Of a stretch of 64,000 nucleotides of DNA, positions 23,906 through 35,000 are shown piece by piece; position 1 is the first letter of the stretch; every line of letters starts with the position of its first letter. The notes beneath the pieces are model-generated. The model did no database searches and was not told where the DNA came from. It saw only the letters and a program-made list of their open reading frames with translations. Both the position numbers and the translations under genes were made by a program. Origin of the DNA: Ischnura elegans (Eukaryota > Arthropoda > Insecta > Odonata > Coenagrionidae); the NCBI RefSeq assembly GCF_921293095.1, contig NC_060259.1, positions 29,271,812 to 29,335,811 on the forward strand, read 5' to 3'.

Positions 23906-24789
23906 TATGAAGAAGGCGGGTGTCCTGACTTCCCACGTCCACGCCTATTGAGGCAGGCAGCTTGCTTGGTAGCATGTAGATATAGGTGACCAGCATAAAA
24001 GTTTTAGCAACGAAACGACCTACAACATATGTACAGTAGTGTCTTTCTTTCTCAAAGAATTAGCCAAAAACCGCCGATTTTGAGACTTGAAAATACCAAA
24101 TATCCCCGAGCCCCCCGTCGACAGGGGGGAATTCCCCAGGCCCCTGTTCCCCCCTTTTGTCCAAAATGGCTTGGTCCTGGTCCGCCTTTGGAATCAGGAG
24201 TATCACAGCAGGTTGTGTTATAGTAGATCGTTGATTACTTTTATTTGCGTTTGGCGCAATTTATTGAAAATATAAACTAGGCGCACAAAAAATGAAAATG
24301 TAAACCGTTCTCTTTGTTTTTCAATGTTTTCTTATATGTAAACATTGAGTCGAAAAATTCACAGGGGTAACACTTTCTGTTTCACTTATCCCAGATGGCA
24401 AGAAATAAGAGAGTTATCTGTTCCTTATGATTTTATTACGGAAGAAAATGACAAGCATCTTATCGTACGCTAAGGAACTTCTGTAAGGCAAGAATAAGAT
24501 TTTAGGGAAAATAGGCAAGGAATGCAGTCATGTATTCTCATATTAATATGATTTGCTGATTTTGGATGAAAACCAAAGGCGGCATAACAGCGTACTACAC
24601 ATCCTATATTGCCGAGAGCTCTGCTGGACATAAATGTAAAGCCTAATAGTGAGATTCAGTGAGTCTTTATAAGAGTTGAACAACTGATGAGAGATTTTTC
24701 TGTAGGTATATAGAAAATATTTTGACAAATTCAGGTGACTTGCCTCTGAAAATGAAAAGTATAGTATTCGATCTCTATCTTGATGGTAG
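23906..24789. other. No gene; MITE-like G/C runs
   Basis: 24100-24160 carries CCCCCCGTCGACAGGGGGGAATTCCCC, a palindromic run. The remainder is AT-rich. Confidence 0.35.
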
Positions 24790-24852
24790 GAAACGACCGT
24801 GTAGCCTTATGGCTGGCAGGTAACCATGCTATCCACTACACCACTATTTCGA
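24790..24852 (-). repeat. tRNA-derived repeat
   Basis: The minus strand reads TAGTGGTGTAGTGGATAGCATGG (A-box-like), CCTGCCAGCC (Gly-GCC-like loop) and a degenerate B box near CGGTCGTTTCC. Not a functional tRNA. Confidence 0.4.
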
Positions 24853-25559
24853 TTAATATATGACATGCTCTTGCATGGCAAAACTCCGGTCAGTCTCTCA
24901 CTTGTTGTTTCCGATGGAACGTTAACGAGCAAAAGAACAGAATAAACAAGTTTTCTCAGGCAATCCAACACATTTATATGCTCAGAATAACAGCACTTCC
25001 ACGATAACACGATACGCTTGCCAGACAAAAGCTTCGTTGTTCATGAAAATGCAAATCTACTCTTAATCCCATCTATTGAATTACGTAGAACATCAAGACG
25101 AGCAAAGCAAAACACGAGTTGTATGCCAAGGATTTGAATAAGAATTTAACTCATTGAGATAAAAATTATAACATGATAATGGTGTTTAGCTGTATTTAAT
25201 CACGAGTCGGTCTCTCATCAATTCTTTCGCCAAGACGCTACAATGACTTTACTATCGTCGCTTACAAAATTTGCTCTTGGCGAATGTTTACATTCGCGAT
25301 ATGCTTGCCAGACCGAACGAGAATAACTTTTTGGTCGCCCAAGGGTCTAAGCGATGTTTTTTCTGGTGAAATAGATAGCAAATGAAACTGGGTATATGAA
25401 TTCAGTCACCGTGCGCCAGTCTTTTCTACAAATCGCGTTGGCTATAGCCAGAAAGAACCAGAATCAGGCCCCTGGCGTCCATGTAAAAGTAGGTTCCACT
25501 CCTGACACTGAGTTATAATTTATGTGGTGGGATCTTTTTGGCCATTATCCATCACATAC
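24853..25559. other. No gene recognised
   Basis: Only short frames. 25240-25320 has TTGGCGAATGTTTACATTCGCGATATG, an imperfect palindrome. Confidence 0.3.
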
Positions 25560-25689
25560 CACTGTTGTCAGCGATGTACGGTCTTTATCCACTCTATTTT
25601 CTTTAATCTTGAGCCCACATTCCCACACAGCCACTTTCTTCGTCTCTTTCCAAGCAACATCGTATATGGCAGAAGTGACGTACACTGGG
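25560..25689 (-). CDS. Candidate 130-nt internal exon
   Basis: Acceptor GTTGTTTTCGATTTCAG and donor ACAACAGTG|GTATGT bound 43 codons (YDVAWKETKKVAVWECGLKI in the middle, NRVDKDRTSLTTV at the end), phase 2 to 0, with no stop. Two Trp and ordinary composition make it one of the best exon candidates in the left half. Family not recognised; an element-derived gene is possible. Confidence 0.45.
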
Positions 25690-26164
25690 CTGAAATCGAA
25701 AACAACTGGCCAAAAATCAAATCTTACATTTTTTATGAGTAGCTCGATGAATTCTTTCCAACTATGTTTTTTAGGCTATGTAGCACGAATTTATTGACAT
25801 TTTGCCGAAAACTTTTGCCGGGAAGTTTTATTACAAATTCTTGGAGATCGAAAAAATCCAAAATTTGATTATTCGGACCACTTTAGTATAGTGGGAGCAT
25901 TTCATTGGAATTAAAAGTTTGCGATGTGAAAGTAAGTAGTTTAAAATAAAATTTAAATATTTAAATGAAATAGTTCCTATAAAATACATAATTTTTTATT
26001 AATGACATAGTACTTAATTACCAGTTGAACTTTGTGCCAACTTTTTCACGAAAGAACACACATCAAAAGTTATCTCGCATGATTTTTTTATCTTGAATGA
26101 TGTAATTGAAAACCTGAAATTATTTAAATTAACATCAATATTAACACCATAAACCAACTTATAT
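25690..26164. other. No gene recognised
   Basis: AT-rich spacer between the candidate exon and the transposon relic. Confidence 0.3.
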
Positions 26165-26755
26165 TATGAATTCACCAATTCAACACTACTTTTTATTTGC
26201 AATCAAGGGAAAGGTTGATGGCCCCATGTCCATTATTGAATCTTGACATTGATGCTAAAACGCGACAGGCTGTGTTGTTGAGGAGCTCTTGAAGGTCCAC
26301 ATTACATTTTCTTCTTCCATTGATATCCTCTTAGGGTATGAAGATTTTTTTGCGTAAAGCCCTTTCAATACTAGGGTAAAGATGGATGCCACATTTGCTG
26401 GCGGTCTTGCGAATAATTTTGTACCGAAATTTTATTAAATTTCAATTAACAATTGGCGAAAGAGCTTCTTCTGGCGTCACTTCCTTTTGAGTTATAGGTA
26501 TTGCACTCCAGTTCTGTAACATCCGTTTCCCTCGGGTTGAGGTGGTCGTGGTCATTTCGGTGATTATCTTCGCTGCCGCATCTTTCCTTTGCGAGCGCAG
26601 TGTCATAGATGTGGCTACCTATAGCTTTGCTGCTGATGCTTTCTCTGTCAAATCAACCACTTTTCTTCTCTTATTGTTAAAGCTATCACCAGACCTCTTA
26701 TGTATTTCTTCGGCCCTTCTTTGCTGCGTAATAGGGCGGATCGCAAAAATCGATT
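26165..26755 (-). pseudogene. Degraded transposon-type reading frame
   Basis: One minus frame reads RRAEEIHKRSGDSFNNKRRK, VVDLTEKASAAKL, stop, VATSMTLRSQRKDAAAKI, NWSAIPITQKEVTPEEALSP, stop, and with further stops EDINGRRKCNVDLQELLNNT. The VxLQxLLNHT-like motif near the end occurs in a repetitive invertebrate element protein family (recall only). At least three in-frame stops mean it is dead. Confidence 0.5.
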
Positions 26756-27164
26756 TTTTTTTCAAATACATCTGGCCCAATGAAAAAAGTTGTGGGACCG
26801 ATCAAAAATAAGGCCTGAAAATTTTGAGACCCCTAGGTGAACCCCTGACCCTCGCTCAAATGCAATTTAGGCGGGGAGGGTCAAAATTCGAAAAATATAA
26901 TATTTTATGGTCATTCCTGATAGATTTCGCCGAGTTACTGCTCTGTTCGGGCAAAAATGTCGTGCATTTTGACGTATCTGCCACTGTTTAGCCACAAAAT
27001 GCCTAATTTGAGTCCGCGTCCGCGAAGGAAATATTCCAACGCCCACGCAGCCTCGCGGATACAAGAGCAGCAAGCCGATCCCGTCCCCTTCCCGCTCGCT
27101 TCTCCCCCTCCCACTCCTCGAATACAGCAAAATTCATCCCGCGTGTGCTGCTAGGAGGGAGTAT
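26756..27164. other. No gene recognised
   Basis: Contains ATCGATTTTTTTT and a GC-rich stretch around 27020-27140. Overlapping frames on both strands without support. Confidence 0.3.
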
Positions 27165-28410
27165 ATCTTTGATAATATAAATCGGAAGATGGTAGAAGGT
27201 AAAAAAGGATGCGTTGTGAGACGACTTGTCCCTTATTTGGCGCCTCGTCGGCGTTAAACAAATCGATGTTACGAACTTTTAGAGAAGTGATGAAATATTT
27301 TTAGATGTGCGAACGTAGGATAGGAGCCTAAGGTCTATGAAGAGGCCCTCAAGGGGCTATAAAGGTGTGCGAACTATGGTGACGCGCTTCTCTTCCATTT
27401 TGAATGTGACTAAATGGATTTAGCGGTACCACAGGAAGTACTATAACTTACGGAAAATTAGAATAGGGCAAAAGTAGGGTTTTATTGATGTGTAAAACTA
27501 AAGCAATTTTAAGGGAACATTAAATTATGTTAAAATATTAAATTATCCGATATTTTTGCGTGTAAGTGCATGGAGGAGCATAAGTTTCCCCCAATGAATA
27601 AGTGTTATGAGAGACAAGATGGCGAAAATAAAGATGATAGCTGCTGGATTGAATCCTAAAGAAACGCGACAACTTAGAAAAAAAAGGGCATCGTCGGAGA
27701 GCGATGAGTCAACATCGTCAATTCTTGTACGGGAAAATAGTATTGAAAATTTTCTTCATCAATTCATCCGAAGAAAATTAAACGCGAGAAATTAGCCGAT
27801 TTGTATCTCTACTTTCCTCATAAAATAAACAGAAAGGACTATAAACTCAAATTGCAACTTCTTCGGAGAAAATGCGTCTACCAACTGTGATAGAGGAATA
27901 CTCGAGCGGCCTCTTCATAGACTTTAGGCTGCTATCCCACGTTCGCACATCTAAAAATATTTCATCACTTCTCTAAAAGTTCGTAACATCGATTTGTTTA
28001 ACGCCGACGAGGCGCCAAATAAGGGACAAGTCGTCTCACAACGCATCCTTTTTTACCTTTTTTTAAAATTGTATGAGTTTTACACTTCAATAAAAACCTA
28101 GTTTTGGCCTATTCTAATTTTCCGTAAGTTATAGTACTTCCTGTGGTACCGCTAAATCCATTTAGTCACATTCAAAATGGAAGAGAAGCGCGTCACCATA
28201 GTTCGCACACCTTTATAGCCCCTTGAGGGCCTCTTCATAGACCTTAGGCTCCTATCCTACGTTCGCACATCTAAAAATATTTCATCACTTCTCTAAAAGT
28301 TCGTAACATCGATTTGTTTAACGCCGACGAGGCGCCAAATAAGGGACAAGTCGTCTCACAAAGCATCCTTTTTTACCTTCTACCATCTTCCGATTTATAT
28401 TATCAAAGAT
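27165..28410. mobile_element. Foldback-type element with about 349-bp terminal inverted repeats
   Basis: 27165-27513 and 28063-28410 are reverse complements with few differences, starting ATCTTTGATAATATAAATCGG. The 549-bp core holds an extra 151-bp copy of part of the right arm (27908-28058) and a Lys/Ser-rich 62-codon plus frame (27607-27795: KETRQLRKKRASSESDESTS). No target duplication is clear. It is probably a non-autonomous foldback transposon. Confidence 0.75.
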
Positions 28411-29100
28411 GAACCCTAAGCCCTACTGCCTAACCCTGAAGGACCCGGATTTAAACAGCAATAGTGAAATAAAACCGCCTGGGGGAAAGTAAAGTCATTA
28501 CGAATACCTTAAACAATGATACGTTACAACTTGAGAAGGTGAAGGAGATTATTATACACATGTGCTAGGAACCTAAAAATCTTTAACCATCATCGACATT
28601 TTTTTTCAAACGTTCGCTAATTCTCTCGTCCAATTTCTTGAAATACGCATTGAAAAAGTATTTTTTACTGACGTTCTTAAATACTTCCTTCATTTTCACT
28701 TTATGCTCTAAGTTGATTATATTGAACAGATATTGCATGGCTTATTTACGCTTTGAAGACAACGAATTTCTACCTCCATTTACAAAAATTTCATGTATTT
28801 CTTTTCGTGTTACTTACATGCGCTCCACTTTTTCTTATCCGGAATATAAACACCCTGAATCACCGAAGAAGAGCCTCGAAACTAGAATAAAACTCCCTGC
28901 GCAATGACACACACAATCAGTAACTTGTTTACCTTGGGAAACATAACTTTTTATCATTGCAAGATCCCTTCTACTAGTGGTAGTTCGGTCTCAAGGCTGA
29001 AATTTCACGCCCTAAGGAAAATTACCTTGACTCCTCACTTCCGTGCACCGATATACTTTCACCGTTAGAAGAAAAAGCTGACTAATTTCCTCGGTAAATC
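28411..29100. other. No gene recognised
   Basis: 89-codon plus frame at 28638-28907 without splice or homology support. Confidence 0.3.
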
Positions 29101-29289
29101 GTGAAAGGAATGTTTTTCAACCAATTGGGAAGAACGATTTCAATTAACTGCACACATATTTTAAAAGCATCGAGCGAGCTACCTTGCAGAAATCGTCCAT
29201 GTAGGTATCGAAAATGTTTCAAAAAAGGTATCGAAGAGGCAGAAGCGAGCCTCAAAAGTGAAAAAACTCTCATTAGAACGAGGCAATAA
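29101..29289 (+). other. Open frame with nuclear-receptor-like zinc-finger tail
   Basis: Reads CRNRPCRYRKCFKKGIEEAE, then LKSEKTLIRTRQ stop. CRYRKCFKKGI resembles the end of the second zinc finger of nuclear receptors (consensus CxxCR[FY]xKC...G[MI]), but the first Cys of the pair is misplaced (C-x4-C). An acceptor-like CTACCTTGCAG precedes it. It is a decayed receptor exon or coincidence. Confidence 0.2.
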
Positions 29290-30625
29290 AGCAAAGGCGG
29301 TATTACTTCAAAAGGACAGTTATGCTTTGAGTACCAAATTTCTTAAACACTTGACTCGTGTAGAGAAATCGTGAGACTGAAGTAAGATTTTCGGGCGCAA
29401 TATGAAATAACGCAGTAGGCAGGGTAGTGCCCGTCACCACTCGATCTTTTGCCCTTTCCAATGTACGAGCTTATGGAATCTATAAAAGGCCTAGGAGAAT
29501 GTGGATAGCAAAATGCGGATGCAAAGCTGTAAGATATGGGTTCTCCAATAGTAAGGTGCTATTTCCCTTGCAGCCACCCGCTTTCGGACACAAGCTTCTG
29601 ACGTGCTCGGAAGACGAAATTTTTACCGAAGGTGGGGGGCGAATATTATTCGTAGGAATAATATGACTTTCCCCCCGGAAGCCCTCCTAAAATATTCATT
29701 TGTCATTTGTGAATTCCAAATCCCTCAAAGTTGAGCCGGAATCTATTGAATGTAAATATTCTTTAGGACCTCTTTAGCCGACAACCGACAGTTGATATTG
29801 TAGACGGGTGCCGGCATGCTAAAAAATCGTTCTCCTGAAATAATTCTAAGAGTACATTAGAAAAGTGACTAACGCTTTCTTTATTCAGTTCTTCATCTCT
29901 AGCTAGTGAGAACTCTTGATACTGCCAAACGCAAAGTTTTGAACTTTTTCTTCAAAATGTATTAAGCCAGTCGTAACGCACCACCATCAGTTTTGTATTG
30001 AAGGCCAAGCTAGCCCAATATTTTCAGCAAACTGATAGGCTAGTAATCAAATATTCTTTCGATCAGGTGCGATCCCAGATTTTTCCAGATGTTAATTATG
30101 GCTGACAAGTCGCTTTTCCTGCTCTTTGCCAAATAGACCTTGGGGCCCTAAAGAATATTTTCTCGCTTTACCGCTCTGTCTGCAACGGCGAATACTGCGA
30201 GAGGGGACTAGTGGTAACTCGAAGGCTCACTTAGTCTAGAATCATCTGCTTTCAGCCTCGTGAGGTTATTTCACTTGCTCTACCAACCAAGAGCAACTGA
30301 TTGCTCCTTTAGCCTTTATTTTGTAAATACGCCTGATCTAAACCAAAAAAGATTATTTAAAAAGCATTGGACTGAATCACTCAAATGAAGAGCAAGCGAT
30401 AATCGACATCGCCTGAAAGAACGACAGAGCTAATTGCATAGGAGATAGGATACAAATCTTAAGCTTGTCAGAGGGAATCAGCACTGAGACGACTGACGTG
30501 TCTGTTGCAACAAGGGATAGCCTTAAGAAAATTACGATGAACCAGTTGCGAATGGTATTTTGTACTTTTAAGGATGGGCTTCTTTTTAAGTGCAGGTAAA
30601 ACAGTAGTTTCCGTATGAAATGTAT
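29290..30625. other. No gene recognised
   Basis: A 79-codon plus frame at 29427-29666 is Gly/Arg-rich without support. No repeat boundaries recognised. Confidence 0.3.
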
Positions 30626-30868
30626 TTAAAATTTGGAATATATTCTCCTTGGTGTCTTAATTACATGATGGCATTGCCTTTTTATGGGCAATGGCTCTTT
30701 GCTTTCAACTTCAATAGAAGACTTTCTGCTGAATTTTCTGTTGATTTTGGATGAATCTGTGGCTGAGAATCCATCACATGGCGCGTATGTTGTAAAACCG
30801 ATTAAAAAATCTGTATGTAGACCCTTGGTGTTGATGGGACTCCAAGAGTAAATATCTGTGTTCAAAGC
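30626..30868 (-). CDS. Candidate terminal exon, unidentified protein
   Basis: After a TATATATAG acceptor the frame gives 80 residues in phase 0: DIYSWSPINTKGLHTDFLIG, then DSSKINRKFSRKSSIEVESK and a basic end KTPRRIYSKF. Soluble and charged, with a nuclear-localisation-like tail. It lies just outside the mapped inverted repeat. It might be a last exon of another gene or an element protein end. Confidence 0.35.
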   Translation of the reverse strand, partial: ALNTDIYSWSPINTKGLHTDFLIGFTTYAPCDGFSATDSSKINRKFSRKSSIEVESKEPLPIKRQCHHVIKTPRRIYSKF

Positions 30869-31130
30869 CTATATATAATTGTTTGTCACAATGTTGCACC
30901 TCCTTTTTAGTGACTATTTACTCTTTTTCACTTCATTATTTATTCTTTTTTATACATTTTAAGTACGTCAATGGTAAGCGAAGGCTTTCAAGTCATCAAC
31001 ATTACTTCTGCATTTAATAAATACACATGCGAGCCTACATTCAAATAGTGTAAAATAAGGGGTCAAAAGGAGAAAACCATTTCTTCAGCAGCGTATCTTA
31101 CCTCACAGTGATATAATTGAAAGGAAAATC
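30869..31130. other. Gap before the mapped left arm
   Basis: No gene seen. Whether the inverted repeat also covers this stretch cannot be decided, because the partner would lie beyond 64000. Confidence 0.4.
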
Positions 31131-31512
31131 TATCTTATTGCTCGGCCTATGTTATTGAAATGGCAGTTGTAAATCTTTAGCATTAATCACGAGCTCTGAG
31201 CGACAGTAATTTGGGGGAAATTAACGGACACCATCCTCGCCGTCGTCTTCTCCTAACTAGCCAGAAAAGATTATACATCCTTTCTTTCGTCATTTTCAGA
31301 ATTATGTCAACAATCATGAAATAAATCCACTGATTAGACAATAAAAGTTGCTCCATCAACACATCATATTTATGTAAACTTTCTAAAAAACGGTGTAGAA
31401 AACATTATTTCATATACTTCTATGACCAAATATGTGATTTATTACATTTTTATCAATTTGATGACAAAAATACAGTGATACATATAAATGTAATAAAACC
31501 AACATTAAAAAA

Positions 31513-31518
31513 TTTATT
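31513..31518 (-). terminator. Poly(A) signal of the repeat gene
   Basis: AATAAA on the minus strand, 20 bp downstream of the tail-exon stop. The inverted copy keeps it at 63613-63618. Confidence 0.5.
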
Positions 31519-31538
31519 TTTCCAATTATATTTGGCTA

Positions 31539-32017
31539 TTAACTCTTTGCATATAGAGTTACACGATGAAGTGATTTTGATAGCTGCAGCTCAATTTTTT
31601 TTCTGCTGGAAACATTGTTGCTTGCATTTGTAGTGCCATTCGTAGCTCCTTTCGCGGCGTTGAAGATAATGTTACTCAAGTTAACTAGCACATGGGGAAT
31701 ATCTATTGAATGCACTGTAGTGAGTGCTGTAAATGAGGGTAGTGTTGGCAATGTAGGGAGTGCTGGAAGTGGGGGTAGGGGTGGCAATGTAGGGGGTGCT
31801 AGAAATGGGGGTAGTGTTGGCAATGTAGGGAGTGCTGGAAGTGGGGGTAGTGGTGTCAATGTAGGGAGCGAGGGCAATCTAGGTAGTTCAGGTAATTTAG
31901 GCAGTGTAGGTAATATTGGGAGTGCAGGAAATGTATGAATTGCAGCTAGTGGTTCAGGGATTGTAAGTGGTGCAAACGCAGGCTTTATAGTCATTGTAGT
32001 AACACAATTTTTTGCCA
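31539..32017 (-). CDS. Exon 20: Pro/Leu-rich repeat tail of the secreted protein
   Basis: Entered through CTACAG|TG-GCA, phase 1 like every upstream exon. It encodes 158 residues: a short non-repetitive start (AKNCVTTMTIKPAF), about 75 residues of PxLPxLP repeats with period-3 prolines, then a Ser/Thr/Asn-rich end and stop. The repeat part is a minisatellite whose 9- and 12-bp steps keep the frame. The acceptor is weaker than a second one upstream at 32152 (TTTCAG|CGATCC). If that one is used in phase 1, the protein ends after 17 more residues (DEEPAPPAS-containing tail) and the PLP region becomes 3' UTR. Confidence 0.55.
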
Positions 32018-35000
32018 CTGTAGACTCCGGAAGAGGCTACTTAATGGGTGGTGTGCTGATGTCCTGTGAAATTCCAGCATTAACTTCTGGATGAGATTGT
32101 CAGCCTTGGATCGTGCGTGACGCGGGTGGAGCTGGTTCCTCATCATGGATCGCTGAAATGGAAAATAAAGATGCAATAAGATAAACGAGATAACGACTAA
32201 ATATTAGGCCCCGAAGTTTCAGGTCGCTGAATGGACGAAATGAGACGATGTTGGGGATAATATAAATAGGTATCCATTAACAATGAAGTCATTTCGAAAA
32301 AACTACCTCACGTGTCTTTTCCTAAATTATTGTCGTTCGTTTCATTATCCCTTAAGTGAATGAGTATCCCGACCTACTTCCCATGCCGGATTCGTTAAAA
32401 TTTGACCGCAGGTGTTGGATATTTGAAAACAGATACATTTATCATGTAAATTTGTTTCTTGAATATTTTTTTAATAATCCTGTTAATCTAAGGCATTTTT
32501 ATCATATCCTCCACATTACCTTGTTTAGGTAAGAGTGCATCTCAATTCAACTCTTTAAGCTGCACACGAACCTTATTATTTATTACCTAACGGCTCGCAA
32601 TTACTGCGGAGGTATATTCTTTCCGTATTTTCCAGCCTCATCTATTAAAAAACTAGCTCATTGTCAATAGGTTTCTTGTTTTCCTATTAGTGGTTTTACA
32701 ATAGTTGACAGAAAACTAGAAGTAGAGCGTCAGCATTCTTTAAGGTGCATCAAAACTGCGACTTTTTATTACTTCAGAAATTCTTAAGTCCTCAAAACCG
32801 TTTCAATGTGGTCTATCTTATCAGACGCGAGAAGGGAAGCATGGCGGTATTTTAAGGGGCCTTCGAGTCATTGGATTGCTTACCGGTTTCAAAGGAAAAC
32901 GAATCATTTTTATGTTTGTAGTTGTGTGATGCCTCCAGATTTGATGATAAATTTTTCATTTTCACATCATAATAGTTGTGACCACTCCTTGGCTCACCTA
33001 AAAGAAAAAATTATAATTATTAATAGTCATGTGAAGGAATGACGTAAATTTAATTGGTATACGGGAAACCTAGCAAAAATTCTGGTGAAAAAAAGATAAA
33101 AATTTACCTAATTCATACCAGTAGTTTTAATTTTGCTCGTAATCACACATATAACGACGAGAATCTTATGCTCTTCTATTGTGTCACATAGAAATAATAT
33201 TCGAAAAAATGGAAGAAACGTTTTCGAATGGTGTTTTTGAAAAAAAATTGAATCACTACCTCAAATGCCGTTCATCTGAATCAAACTTCGATGGCACGAA
33301 ACTTTTAGTTTTCTATCCAAAAAATAAGGAATTAACCACATCTTGCTTCATCGAAATCACCCATGTCTTCGCCACTTGCGTGCATTAACATATCACATTA
33401 ACACCCCAGTTTTAAAATTTTAACGGTTTCTTTCGTTTCCGTGACGTGCGTTTTCGATGTCGCTACTGAAATGTAATAAGTATATAAATTTTAAAATATT
33501 TTTATAATGGTACATTTGGTATCAGATAACGTTATCTACTTAGATGAAATGTGTTTATTCACTCAAGTGATAGCGATATGTATTCCTTTATTTGGTTTTT
33601 AACAGTAGAAATATGGATATATTACAAATGTTTCATTGCCATTGAAACTAAAGCATTATCTTTCACCTATTGTCTTAATGGGGGCAATGCAACCTCATAA
33701 CCATGCTGTGAAATAAGAGAGTAGTGTGTCGTGTTGGAAAATTTGGCCGCAAGTGTTGGATAATATAAAACAGATATGTATCATTCATATTTCATTTTTT
33801 CGTGATAACTATTTTAAATAATCCTGCTGTTCTTAGGCATAATTTATCATTTCCTGCATATCGCATTACGCTTGGTAAAAGTGCATCTCAACTCTGAAAA
33901 CTACACACGAGCGTTATTATTGGTTACATATCGGCTCCCAATTGCTGCCGAGCTGTATTGTTTTCCGCGTTTTGAAGCATCATTAATTTTTTCAAATGCT
34001 AAATTAAATTCAATCGGCTTCTTCTTGTTCGAATTTGAGGTATTGCAATACATAAAGAACATTAGAAGCAGAGCGTCAGCATGCCAAAAGGGGATTCAAA
34101 ATTACGACTCGAAGAATTTCATAAGTCTTCAAAACCGTTTAAATATGATCTATCTATCAGACGTTGCAAGTGAAGCAAGGCTGTATTTTAAGGGCCCATC
34201 CAGTCATTGGATTGCTTACCGGTTTCAAATGAAAACGAAGCATTATTATGTTTGTAGTTCTGTGATGCCTCCAGATTTGATGATAAAGTTTTCATTTTCA
34301 CGTCATAATAGTTGCGACCATTCCTTGGCTCACCTTAAAAAAAAAATATAATTAGTAATAGTCATGTGAAGGAATGACGCATAGTTAATAGATATACGGG
34401 ATACCTAGTGAAAATTCTGGTGAAAAAACCATAAAACATTAATAATGTATTAAGTTTCAGTTTTAAATTTGCTCGTATTCACAGATATATCCACGAGAAT
34501 CTTATACTCTTTTATTGTGCAAGGGAGAAGATATAATTCGAAAAAATGGAAGAATTGTTTTGGAATGGTTTTTTTGAAAAAAAAAAATTGAATCACTACC
34601 CCGAATACCATGCATCAGAATCAAAGTTCGCCGGAACGAAACATTTAGTTTTCTATCCAAAGGATATGGAATTAACCACATCTTGCTTCATTAAAATCAC
34701 GCATGCCTTCGCCACTTGCGTGCATTAACATACCAAGTTAACACCCCAGTTTTAAAATATTAACGGGGTCTTTTCGTTACCGTGACGTGCGTTTTCGGTG
34801 TCGCTACTGAAATGAAATAAGTATCGAAATTTTAAAAATATTTTTATAATGGTACATTTGGTATCAGATAACGTTATCTACTTAGATGAAATGTGTTTAT
34901 TCACTGAAGTCATAGGGGCATTTAGTCCTCATTCGGGTTATTAGTTGTAGAAATACGGACGTTTTATAAATGTTTCATTGCAACTGACACTAAAGCATTA

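Noticed and set aside
31615..31938. Gly/Ser-rich plus-strand frame of 107 codons
   Set aside because: It is the complement of the PLP minisatellite; its openness follows from the period-3 repeat.
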